Below are positions 15,662 through 21,672 of a DNA stretch of 21,672 nucleotides, in pieces. This stretch comes from Prolixibacteraceae bacterium UBA5740 (GTDB lineage: Bacteria > Bacteroidota > Bacteroidia > Bacteroidales > Prolixibacteraceae). Both the position numbers and the translations under genes were made by a program. The stretch lies in the NCBI GenBank assembly GCA_002419285.1, contig DIFU01000080.1, positions 1 to 21,672 on the forward strand. Reading direction: 5' to 3'. Positions within the stretch are counted from its first letter, which is position 1. Each line of letters opens with the position of its first letter. The notes under the pieces were generated by a model. It did no database searches, was not told the origin of the DNA, and was given only the letters and a program-made list of their open reading frames with translations.

Positions 15662-15981
15662 GGTGTAAAGTCTTTCAGTTTGAAGGTATCGGGATCGATG
15701 ATGTTTTTCAGTGGAGGATGGGTTGCTCCCAGCCAAAGCCAGGTTACCGCCGTGATGATCGACATGGCCAGGATGCCGAAACAGATCTTCTGGAAATAAC
15801 CCACTGGGTAAGTCTGCCACCCCAGGAACCGTCCGCCGGCCTCAAACGCCAGCCAAAACGCCAGGGCAAGAATGCCGATGATGTATTCGGTTTTCCCGGC
15901 GAGGCGAAACATCTTGACCCACCCGACCACCCGAGCCAGAATTGATTTAATGATGTTGAATATGGATTTTAGTGTTTTCAT
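15583..15981 (-). CDS. Small three-segment membrane protein, holin-like
   Basis: This 132-residue protein has an amphipathic N-terminus (MKTLKSIFNIIKSILARVV) and three membrane segments, about residues 32-52, 64-85 and 111-131. Size and topology fit a class I-type holin that lets a hydrolase reach the wall, and its partner follows immediately. No family is recognised with certainty. The start at 15981 is preferred because upstream in-frame sequence (to 16119) is a known kind of dispersed repeat. Its last 79 bp overlap the hydrolase start, so the two are tightly coupled. Confidence 0.6.
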   Translation of the reverse strand: MKTLKSIFNIIKSILARVVGWVKMFRLAGKTEYIIGILALAFWLAFEAGGRFLGWQTYPVGYFQKICFGILAMSIITAVTWLWLGATHPPLKNIIDPDTFKLKDFTPWQQIRIALFFYCLYAVGALLLASLY

Positions 15982-15997
15982 AGTAAGATTATTTTTT

Positions 15998-16030
15998 TGC
16001 CCACGGATTTCGCGGATTTGCACAGATAGA
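15998..16030. repeat. Common genomic repeat with CCACGGATTTCGCGGATTTG core
   Basis: The motif (around 15999-16027) ending in CACAGAT is a dispersed sequence often seen in intergenic DNA of Bacteroidetes; that is recollection. It lies just upstream of the holin-like gene start. Confidence 0.4.
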
Positions 16031-16184
16031 TAAAACCCCGGCAAACGATATCTGATTGGCACGAATACATCCTTCGACTGCCTAAAGGCATTCTTGGATA
16101 CCCTGCGGAACGTTACCATTTATTCCCTGCATATGCTCCCGATGGCTATCATGGGCGGGGTAGGTCCGGGGTTGGGTTTTTTAT

Positions 16185-16234
16185 TTAGGATAGGGCTACA
16201 CCCTATCCTAAGTATACAACGCCCTTTCAGGGCT
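16185..16234. repeat. REP-like double hairpin
   Basis: TTAGGATAGGG (16185-16195), loop CTACA, and CCCTATCCTAA (16201-16211) form a perfect 11-bp stem. A second hairpin GCCCT-TTC-AGGGC (16221-16233) follows 9 bases later. This paired layout is a common Bacteroidetes palindromic repeat. It occupies part of a gene-free stretch (15982-16475). Confidence 0.75.
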
Positions 16235-16266
16235 CGATCGTCAAGCCGCCCTACCTCTCAGGTTAT

Positions 16267-16477
16267 CCCCGCAGGCAAGTCGCGAAGCGTACCCCGCAAC
16301 ACGCAACTCGGTTCCACGCACCGTTTTTTCCACCCCGCAGGCAAGTCGCGAAGCGCAACCCGCAACTCCCAACACGGTTCCCCGCATCGTTTTTTCCACC
16401 CCGCAGGCAAGTCGCGAAGCGTACCTCGCAACTCGCAACACGGTTCCACGCACCGTTTTTCGCACCCCGCACCGTTT
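16267..16477. repeat. 66-bp tandem repeat, three full copies plus a stub
   Basis: Units start at 16267, 16333 and 16399, each beginning CCCCGCAGGCAAGTCGCGAA, with a truncated fourth starting at 16465. The period is exactly 66 bp and the units differ at a few positions. It fills the space downstream of the 16476-16781 gene, touching its stop codon. Being GC-rich and a multiple of three, it is stop-free in all three minus frames and one plus frame, so spurious ORFs overlap it. Confidence 0.9.
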
Positions 16478-16781
16478 AACACGTCTTGTGATGGTAACTG
16501 CACATGGTTTCCATGGCGGTCAGCCGGTCCTCGCATTGGCCAATCCGGTCATCGTGGTCGTCGAGGCGCCTTTCGGTGCGCGGATCACGCTCGGCTTGTT
16601 CCTTCTCGATCAGCTTGACAGTGGTAGTAAGGTGATTTACGGCAACAGCAAGGGTTTCGGACACCTCGATCTGCTTGCGTAGAAAATACGCCACCACCAT
16701 GATCAAAAGTGAGATGGCACCCCCGGCAACCCATAGGGTCATGCGCAGGGATTCGATATCGGGTTGGATCTGGATTTCCAT
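16476..16781 (-). CDS. Small membrane-anchored coiled-coil protein, XhlA-like
   Basis: This 101-residue protein has one membrane segment at about residues 15-34 (LWVAGGAISLLIMVVAYFLR). A heptad-like coiled coil follows (about 37-92), with RTERRLDDHDDRIGQCEDRL its clearest part, and it ends in a Cys/His-rich tail, MCSYHHKTC. The single anchor plus coiled coil resembles the XhlA/hemolysin-type accessory proteins of phage lysis cassettes. Here it lies directly upstream of a holin-like and a hydrolase gene, which supports that reading. The start ATG at 16781 is 87 bp downstream of the DUF6266 stop. The 3' end runs into a 66-bp repeat array. Confidence 0.6.
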   Translation of the reverse strand: MEIQIQPDIESLRMTLWVAGGAISLLIMVVAYFLRKQIEVSETLAVAVNHLTTTVKLIEKEQAERDPRTERRLDDHDDRIGQCEDRLTAMETMCSYHHKTC

Positions 16782-16819
16782 AATAAATGATTTTCATATT
16801 GATACTTTTTTGGAAAAAT

Positions 16820-16857
16820 GGATTGTAGAGAAAGGGCAAGCCCTTTCCCTACAATCC
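16820..16857. repeat. 38-bp palindrome downstream of DUF6266
   Basis: Left arm GGATTGTAGAGAAAGGGC and right arm GCCCTTTCCCTACAATCC pair with one mismatch around an AA centre. It is the third copy of the family at 1532 and 3048. On the minus strand it is followed by ATTTTTCC, so it may double as a terminator or attenuator after the DUF6266 gene (stop at 16869). Confidence 0.8.
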
Positions 16858-16868
16858 GAATTAAAAAA

Positions 16869-17507
16869 CTAAGCCATCACTACCGGACCGATGTACTTGC
16901 TGTCGGCCACCTGGCCGCTGGCATTCACGAATGCCATGTAGCACTCGAGGCTTTCGCCAGTGTAGCTGGTAGGTACGTTCAGCACCTGGGTACCATCGAC
17001 GCGGGTCGATTCACCATTGGTGAACACCGCTTCGTTGCGGGTCGGGTTGTATGCCAGGATCAGGGCACCGTCGGTCGGCTTGGCGTTGATTTCGTCCGAG
17101 TTGTCGTCCCACGAGAAAGTCACCTGGCCTGCGGCAATCGAAAGCGCGTTGGGATTCAGCGCCCCCGACAGGGCACCCTTACTCACCAACACGTTCGCAA
17201 AGTCGATCGAAAAATCGGGATAAGTGCCACGGATGGCGTTTTTCAGGGTGTACGACATGGCGTAGTTCACGGCCGACATCTTGTCGGTGTAATTCCTGAA
17301 CCCGATCTTCAGGAACTCGGTGAGCGGCCTGATAAAAGAAATCGCCAAACCAAACTTGGCACGCTGTTCAATTTGCGCCGGAGTGTTGGCCTGGGTATAT
17401 GATCCAGCCAAACTGCGCATGTAGGATACACCTTTGATGATGAATCCAATCACGGTTCCCACCTTACCGGAGAAACCTCCTAAAATACCTTTGGAAATGG
17501 TTCCCAT
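16869..17507 (-). CDS. DUF6266 family protein
   Basis: This 212-residue protein begins MGTISKGILGGFSGKVGTVI, the conserved glycine-rich opening of DUF6266, followed by KGVSYMRSLAG and an Ala-rich helix (about 35-60, NTPAQIEQRAKFGLAISFI). The remainder is beta-rich and ends GPVVMA. DUF6266 proteins are abundant in Bacteroidetes, often near phage-like or hydrolase genes, and have no known function. The start at 17507 is chosen because it gives this conserved opening; an upstream ATG-like frame to 17582 adds unlike sequence. It heads a lysis-like cassette (16781 to 14266) and is separated from the primase gene by 480 bp. Confidence 0.85.
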   Translation of the reverse strand: MGTISKGILGGFSGKVGTVIGFIIKGVSYMRSLAGSYTQANTPAQIEQRAKFGLAISFIRPLTEFLKIGFRNYTDKMSAVNYAMSYTLKNAIRGTYPDFSIDFANVLVSKGALSGALNPNALSIAAGQVTFSWDDNSDEINAKPTDGALILAYNPTRNEAVFTNGESTRVDGTQVLNVPTSYTGESLECYMAFVNASGQVADSKYIGPVVMA

Positions 17508-17619
17508 AATGTAACGAATTAAATGATGAATAATTTTGCCACTGAGTGCGGTTTGTATGGATGCCGCCGCAATGGCTGTCATGGTATTTATGGCAAAAAC
17601 CGGTCAATCAGGGTTTTAC

Positions 17620-17812
17620 GGTGCCATTTGCACCTATTTGCCACGGTTTTGGCGTGACAACCTGGCTCGAAAATGATTGCATTCCACATAGCAGGATGAT
17701 TCTACATTTCAGGCTAAAAAAGTGCTCTGTTTCATGGATATAGTGAGCTCAACCATCAACAAGCAGGTATTGCTGTTATGTCAGTTGAGGTGCCATTTGC
17801 ATCAATTTGCCA
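17620..17812. repeat. Two 24-bp direct repeats upstream of DUF6266
   Basis: GGTGCCATTTGCA-NNN-ATTTGCCA occurs at 17620-17643 and 17789-17812, 21 of 24 bases identical. Within each, CATTTGC/ATTTGCC half-sites repeat. The region 17508-17857 has no convincing gene, so these may be operator sites for the DUF6266/lysis unit. Confidence 0.65.
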
Positions 17813-17857
17813 TGTGATATGACCTATTGGCAAAGCCTCTATTCAAGTGAATCGCAT

Positions 17858-17900
17858 AAAAAAAGTTTTGCGAGGTACGCCGAAGCCTCCCCCGCAAAAC
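17858..17900 (-). terminator. Rho-independent terminator of the primase-helicase gene
   Basis: On the minus strand GTTTTGCG pairs with CGCAAAAC (plus 17865-17872 and 17893-17900), with an inner AGG/CCT extension, followed by seven T (A-run at 17858-17864). It lies 88 bp after the stop at 17988. It separates the replication genes from the downstream lysis-like genes, which therefore probably have their own promoter. Confidence 0.85.
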
Positions 17901-17987
17901 ATACATTAAAACTTTATTAATGAAACTTAAAAAATCCATGAATGGGTTCAACGGTGACATGTCGAATATTCAAGTCGGGAGTTTGGG

Positions 17988-20822
17988 TTATGCTGCCTGT
18001 TGTGCATTTTCGTCGGCCTGATCATTATTTAAACCTTTTCCGATGTCAATACCAATGTTTGAAGTCTTGGTATACCAGTTATGCTTATGGGTCAGCAGGC
18101 CAGTTTCTTTCATTTCAGTCAGGTATTTCGAGGCTGTCCTTTCCTTGATTTCAAGTTCTTTTGCAATAACCAATGCCTGGGCCTTGTTAAAACCTTCAGG
18201 AAGTGCCTTAAAGAAATTCATGCGGAGCCCCTTCAGTTGGTTATCAGGCAAATTCTGATATACAGCTATCGAGTGCTTCTCGAGTGTAAAAACAATTTGC
18301 AGTGCCGTGTCAAAATCAATGTCATTGCATACAAGCGGATTTGAAATATGTCCATCCTCCAGAATACGCAGGGCAGTCAACACCATTGCGATCCTGAAAG
18401 TTATGAGACCCAGGCGCAGGCTGCTGGCATTGAAATCGCTGGCTAACAACAAATGGTTTCGCTCATAAAGTTCCTCGAATTTCTCGGTAAACAGTTCCCC
18501 TTGCCTTGATGTCAGTTTAAACTCAATGGGCTGGGTTTGGCTATTCAAGGTTTCATACAAGCGAAGTATCAAATCACCCTTTTCCTTGAAATACATGACC
18601 AAATCCACACCATCGTCTTCAAGAAATGGATTCTTGAATTTGGCATGGTGCTCATAGGCATAAAAAAGGAAGCGGCTGAATAAACCATTCTCCACGTTGG
18701 GCATAATGTTTTGGACCTGTTTGGGCGTACCTGCCAACATAATGGCGATTCTGGGATTCAAGATTTCGATGAATTCGTTTTCTTTTCGCCTGAACATGGA
18801 AGCTTTTTCATGATGAAAACCTTTGCGCAGGACATCGCAAAAGTTTCCCCACTCTTGCTTGAGCGATGATGCCAGGGTATCTGCTTCGGTTTCAAGTATA
18901 ATTATACTGATTTCATTTTCGGAAATCGCCTGGATAAATGCCGAGGCACTGCAGTTTGCGGGGACGAACAGTTTCCGCCGTTTGGGTTCAATGGGCATTG
19001 AAGCTCCTTCACGCTGGCTTTTGGGAAGGTTGTTGTATTCGCTGAGTTGCCGGTCATACTCAGCTTTTTCGATCTTTGATTGCTTGACCAGTTGTTCGTG
19101 AATTGAACTCCCAAGGTAGTAAGCCCATTCAAGAATACCTTTACCTGAACCGGCCGGGGCTGTGACAAACGAAAACAGATGGGGTGAATACGACTTCCTG
19201 AAATACTTGCCCTCATACCTGGGCAAACAACCACTGATTACGGTTAGGGCACCCACCAGAATGACATCTTTCTCGACCGCATCGGAAAACATATTGCAAC
19301 ACTCACGCAGCAACACAGGCAAGCGTGCATGAATCATTTCAGGTAATCGAGGAGTATCGTGGAAGGGATGCAAGGGTATTACATCCTCAACTTTTTCCTT
19401 TTCCTGCGTTTCCTGTATCCCCTGGCTTTCGTCAACTGGCTCCACTGATAATTCAGGCAGCACCTCCGGTTCAACACTTTGTGGTTCATGCTCTTTTTGC
19501 TTTTTAACAGGATTGGATATGTCAATCTTGGCTTGTTTTGCGTAATAAAAGAATGTGTTGATATGTACCTTATCCCGGCTTGTATTCAAACATGCAGTGT
19601 ACTGCTTATCGCATTCATCATGCTGATAACTCCCATAAATACGGCTTATCCGATGAAAGTAATCACGTCCTCGTTCACCAAATTCATGTGCCAGGGCAAA
19701 ACCGATCATCACCCAGTCGGCATATGCTGACGTGATATCCACGCATGATTCCTCAATTCGCCTGATCACAATTTCAACATCGTCACCCGTATTTGCTGGA
19801 AAATGGGTTGGCTGAATTTGTATTTCCTTGAATTGCTTCACCTTCCTGAGCCAATGCTTCGCATCAAACGTCTTTTCGGACAATGCACCATCAAAAACAT
19901 TTGGATTGATATATGCATCCGGATCACAAGGCATAAAACAAGCCCTTGAAACATCCTTGCCTGACTTGTCAATAACGATGTCGTACGTTTCTTTGATGTA
20001 CGCCTCAACCGCCCTGAAAATTTCGGAATGCGTCAATTCACCAATGGCTACTGATATGATCCACTTCAACCCGTCGCCCGAGGGTGACACAAATAACAAT
20101 TTTGTTTCCAGGCATGGATCATTTTTCAATTTCTCCTTCAATTGGGAAACATCGGGAATGTGGTCAAAATCAATGGTCATCAAACCTGAATGCCTTGACA
20201 AGCCTGAATCCTTGCGCGATAAAAAAACCCCCGAAAAGGTTACATAGCTAAATTTCAATGCCTTATACTTTCGGGCCTCATCGGGTATTTTAATCTCCCT
20301 TAATTCATTGGTGATCTTGCGAAAAGAATCAGACCGAATCAAATTATAAGCCTCAACAAGGCTCACGTTTTTAAATGGATTAGTGTTCGAGACCGGGGGC
20401 TTGAAATAACTGAATTCAGGAATTTTTACCTCCTCCGATGGAGGTCGTTGGGGTTCAATGCGCGATGCATTCTGCCCTGAATCCTGGCTATTTTGACATT
20501 TAAAGTATCTTTCGTCGAGGTTCAGCTTCAGTTCCTTGTTGAGACATCTGTACAAATTCGTGTCTGTAACACCGTAATGCAGTGCCGCAAACTCAAATGG
20601 ATTGCCTTTGAATTCAGGAAGTTCAGTATCATAATACAGATACTGCTCCCCTTCAAGGAAAAGTTTTAACGTAACGCGATCCTTGTTGAAAGGGTTGTTG
20701 GCCAAATCTACATCATCGCCCGAAAAGTGAATAATTTCATTTCCATACCTTTCGCGCATAACCAGGCGATAAATTGACAAACCCTTGTAAGTCTTGCGCA
20801 AGATTTCCTGCTTAATCATCAT
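17988..20822 (-). CDS. Primase-helicase: BT4734/VirE-type N-terminus with DUF3987 P-loop domain
   Basis: This 944-residue protein probably primes and unwinds DNA for a mobile element. Residues 1-110 resemble a CHC2-type primase N-domain (NNPFNKDRVTLKLF, then YYDTELPEFKGNPFEFAALHYG) but lack the zinc cysteines. Residues about 150-330 match BT4734-like/VirE_N and carry archaeo-eukaryotic primase-like motifs: MTIDFDHI (Asp218, Asp220), SPSGDGLKWII and a late VSRACFMPCDPDAY. From about 495 the DUF3987 helicase-like domain has a P-loop APAGSGKG (555-562) with Gly instead of the usual Ser/Thr. A further FSRFLFY motif is likely the arginine finger. An acidic linker (440-485) joins the halves. Its start overlaps the HTH gene by 11 bp. 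Confidence 0.88.
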   Translation of the reverse strand: MMIKQEILRKTYKGLSIYRLVMRERYGNEIIHFSGDDVDLANNPFNKDRVTLKLFLEGEQYLYYDTELPEFKGNPFEFAALHYGVTDTNLYRCLNKELKLNLDERYFKCQNSQDSGQNASRIEPQRPPSEEVKIPEFSYFKPPVSNTNPFKNVSLVEAYNLIRSDSFRKITNELREIKIPDEARKYKALKFSYVTFSGVFLSRKDSGLSRHSGLMTIDFDHIPDVSQLKEKLKNDPCLETKLLFVSPSGDGLKWIISVAIGELTHSEIFRAVEAYIKETYDIVIDKSGKDVSRACFMPCDPDAYINPNVFDGALSEKTFDAKHWLRKVKQFKEIQIQPTHFPANTGDDVEIVIRRIEESCVDITSAYADWVMIGFALAHEFGERGRDYFHRISRIYGSYQHDECDKQYTACLNTSRDKVHINTFFYYAKQAKIDISNPVKKQKEHEPQSVEPEVLPELSVEPVDESQGIQETQEKEKVEDVIPLHPFHDTPRLPEMIHARLPVLLRECCNMFSDAVEKDVILVGALTVISGCLPRYEGKYFRKSYSPHLFSFVTAPAGSGKGILEWAYYLGSSIHEQLVKQSKIEKAEYDRQLSEYNNLPKSQREGASMPIEPKRRKLFVPANCSASAFIQAISENEISIIILETEADTLASSLKQEWGNFCDVLRKGFHHEKASMFRRKENEFIEILNPRIAIMLAGTPKQVQNIMPNVENGLFSRFLFYAYEHHAKFKNPFLEDDGVDLVMYFKEKGDLILRLYETLNSQTQPIEFKLTSRQGELFTEKFEELYERNHLLLASDFNASSLRLGLITFRIAMVLTALRILEDGHISNPLVCNDIDFDTALQIVFTLEKHSIAVYQNLPDNQLKGLRMNFFKALPEGFNKAQALVIAKELEIKERTASKYLTEMKETGLLTHKHNWYTKTSNIGIDIGKGLNNDQADENAQQAA

Positions 20823-21108
20823 GTGGTTTTAATTTAGAAGTGTGGTAATAATTTTTGTTCAGGATTTCCTCAATATCATTGACCCTGTAAAAATATTTAC
20901 CGCTGAGACGGGAATAAGGCAAAACCCCACTTTCGCGCATGGTCTGCAAGTTTCTCTTGCTTATTTTCAGTGCCGACATCAATTGTTCACTGTCAATCCA
21001 TGATTGGTGGAACAGTTCCAAACGGGAGCGTTTCATAACCAGAATCAAGGCCATCATTTCCTTGAGTGAGCTTGAAAGTTCAAGTATTAGTTGCATCATT
21101 TCTGCCAC
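20812..21108 (-). CDS. Helix-turn-helix protein (excisionase/MerR-like)
   Basis: This 98-residue protein has a helical N-terminus (about 1-35) and then a HTH_17-type winged helix. SWIDSEQLMSALKISKRNLQTMRESGVLPYSRLSGKYFYRVNDIEEIL is the usual layout, quoted here only by landmarks: W36, Q52-like helix, SGKYFY and DIEEIL. Such proteins accompany replication genes of Bacteroidetes mobile elements as regulators or directionality factors. The start is GTG at 21108, chosen because a good ribosome binding site, GGAGG (minus strand, plus 21117-21121), sits 8 bp upstream; ATGs at 21099 and 21096 would be too far. It overlaps the primase-helicase start by 11 bp, so both are one operon. Confidence 0.82.
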   Translation of the reverse strand: MAEMMQLILELSSSLKEMMALILVMKRSRLELFHQSWIDSEQLMSALKISKRNLQTMRESGVLPYSRLSGKYFYRVNDIEEILNKNYYHTSKLKPHDD

Positions 21109-21116
21109 GGAAGTTT

Positions 21117-21121
21117 CCTCC
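21117..21121 (-). promoter_or_regulatory. Shine-Dalgarno deciding the GTG start of the HTH gene
   Basis: GGAGG on the minus strand is 8 bp before the GTG at 21108. A strong site is unusual for this window, where most genes lack one, and suggests the replication operon comes from a different translational background. Confidence 0.6.
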
Positions 21122-21407
21122 AGTCAAACATTCAAGAATCCTGAATTTTTTTGAAAAAATAGATCGTTATTTTTAAAAATAGTCTGCCCACACATCTATA
21201 TATATATAAACGCGAATACATCTTTTTAACAAGCGGGTCGTTAAGAAAACGGTCAGCAGACCATGAATTAAAACAAGCTTAATCCTTTTAAATGAACGAT
21301 GGTGCAATATAGGAACAATAATTCATAACACCAAGCACCGGTTAAAATATTTAAAAAGAAAATAAGGGAAGGAGGCGGGCAACATTAAAAAATACAAATA
21401 TGTCATA
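21122..21407. other. AT-rich leader of the replication operon, no gene seen
   Basis: This stretch holds a TATATATATA tract near 21198-21208 and long A/T runs, with no credible ORF. It lies between the HTH gene and the iteron-like repeats and may hold the operon promoter or an unwinding region. Confidence 0.4.
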
Positions 21408-21484
21408 TGCATTTTGTGCATTTTGTGCATTTTGTGCATTTTGAAAAATTGAGATTTTTCAAAAAACGTGGACAAAACGTGGAC
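21408..21484. repeat. Iteron-like cluster: 4 x 9 bp, hairpin, 2 x 11 bp
   Basis: Four exact copies of TGCATTTTG run from 21408 to 21443. They are followed by a hairpin TTGAAAAAT-TGAG-ATTTTTCAA (21441-21462) and two exact copies of AAAACGTGGAC (21463-21484). It lies 300 bp upstream of the HTH/primase operon next to AT-rich DNA, like a replication origin or regulator-binding array. The small ORFs that run through it (MHFVHFVHF on plus, MHKMHKMHK on minus) are products of the repeats. Confidence 0.75.
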
Positions 21485-21570
21485 AAAATTATTTTGCCAC
21501 CAATAATGCAGTTCTATGACAGGAAATTTTCGTTAAACGCGAGCCTAAAAAACAACCCATCAGGTAAAAT

Positions 21571-21616
21571 AAAAAAAGAGCCCTGCCTACAGTTTTGTTG
21601 TTGGCAAGGCCCTTTT
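21571..21616. terminator. Bidirectional terminator-like hairpin
   Basis: GAGCCCTGCC (21578-21587) and GGCAAGGCCC (21603-21612) pair at 8 of 10 positions around a T-rich loop. An A7 run lies to the left and TTTT to the right, so it could end transcripts from either side. It marks the likely right-hand limit of the replication operon region. Confidence 0.6.
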
Positions 21617-21672
21617 AATGTTTTACTTTAACCAGGCAGTCTAATGACTAAAATTCCAGGTATCTATCCGGA

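Noticed and set aside
15662..15820. A longer hydrolase start at 15820
   Set aside because: It would place about 53 non-conserved residues before a clear signal sequence and lies wholly within the holin-like gene.
16267..16477. Regularly spaced repeats suggesting a CRISPR array
   Set aside because: The whole 66-bp unit is repeated, including the would-be spacers, and there are only three copies; no cas genes nearby.
16094..16618. A 174-residue plus-strand ORF
   Set aside because: It is made of dispersed repeats and three 22-residue copies of the 66-bp array, runs antisense to the XhlA-like gene, and has no protein-like composition.
16820..16857. Treating the 38-bp palindrome as an attachment site pair with 3048-3079
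   Set aside because: A third partial copy in arsM and the palindromic form point to a dispersed repeat; no integrase is present and the copies are symmetric hairpins, not direct repeats flanking an element.
21407..21631. A plus-strand ORF starting MHFVHFVHF
   Set aside because: It is the translation of the 9-bp iteron-like repeats and then runs through a terminator hairpin.

Overview
The window looks like chromosomal DNA from a member of the Bacteroidota, probably the Bacteroidales/Marinilabiliales side. The protein families (DUF6266, BT4734/DUF3987 primase-helicase, Bacteroidetes-type ArsM), the weak or absent Shine-Dalgarno sites, one TAnnTTTG-like promoter box and several dispersed palindromic repeats typical of that phylum point there. 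No rRNA, tRNA, transposase, integrase or CRISPR array was seen.

Layout. (1) 1-3053, plus strand: the 3' part of an arsenic-resistance operon, with a COG0701 (ArsP/DUF318-like) permease, a small CxxC thioredoxin, a thioredoxin-coupled arsenate reductase (ArsC), an arsenite methyltransferase (ArsM) and an ACR3-type arsenite carrier. Two of these genes are unusual. The ACR3 gene lacks about 140 internal codons, including the conserved cysteine region. ArsM carries a repeat-derived N-terminal extension. (2) 3048-4423: palindromic repeats, a membrane protein and a 65-residue ORF of unknown function. (3) 4489-14145, minus strand: a type I restriction-modification locus transcribed hsdM > fic > small ORF > hsdS > DUF6978-like > DUF1828/1829 > hsdR. 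The 53-residue C-terminal relic of an AlbA_2/Schlafen-type ATP-binding protein lies upstream of hsdM. (4) 14266-21484, minus strand: a HTH protein and a 944-residue primase-helicase, then a DUF6266 protein, a membrane/coiled-coil protein, a holin-like membrane protein, an exported CHAP-type peptidoglycan hydrolase and a membrane-anchored spanin-like/DUF6808-like protein. Iteron-like repeats lie upstream of the HTH gene.

Region 4 is the best candidate for an under-described system. It pairs a replication module with what reads as a complete lysis-type cassette, yet the window holds no capsid, portal, terminase, tail or integrase gene. Regions 3 and 4 both look like accessory DNA. Repeat families are dense throughout: a 32-38 bp palindrome appears three times (in arsM, at the end of ACR3, after DUF6266). 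There are also twin covarying double hairpins, a 66-bp triplicate, a four-copy AAGATGwCATCTTCT set and paired inverted repeats at the fic promoter.

All functional calls rest on reading protein motifs by eye. No database search was possible.
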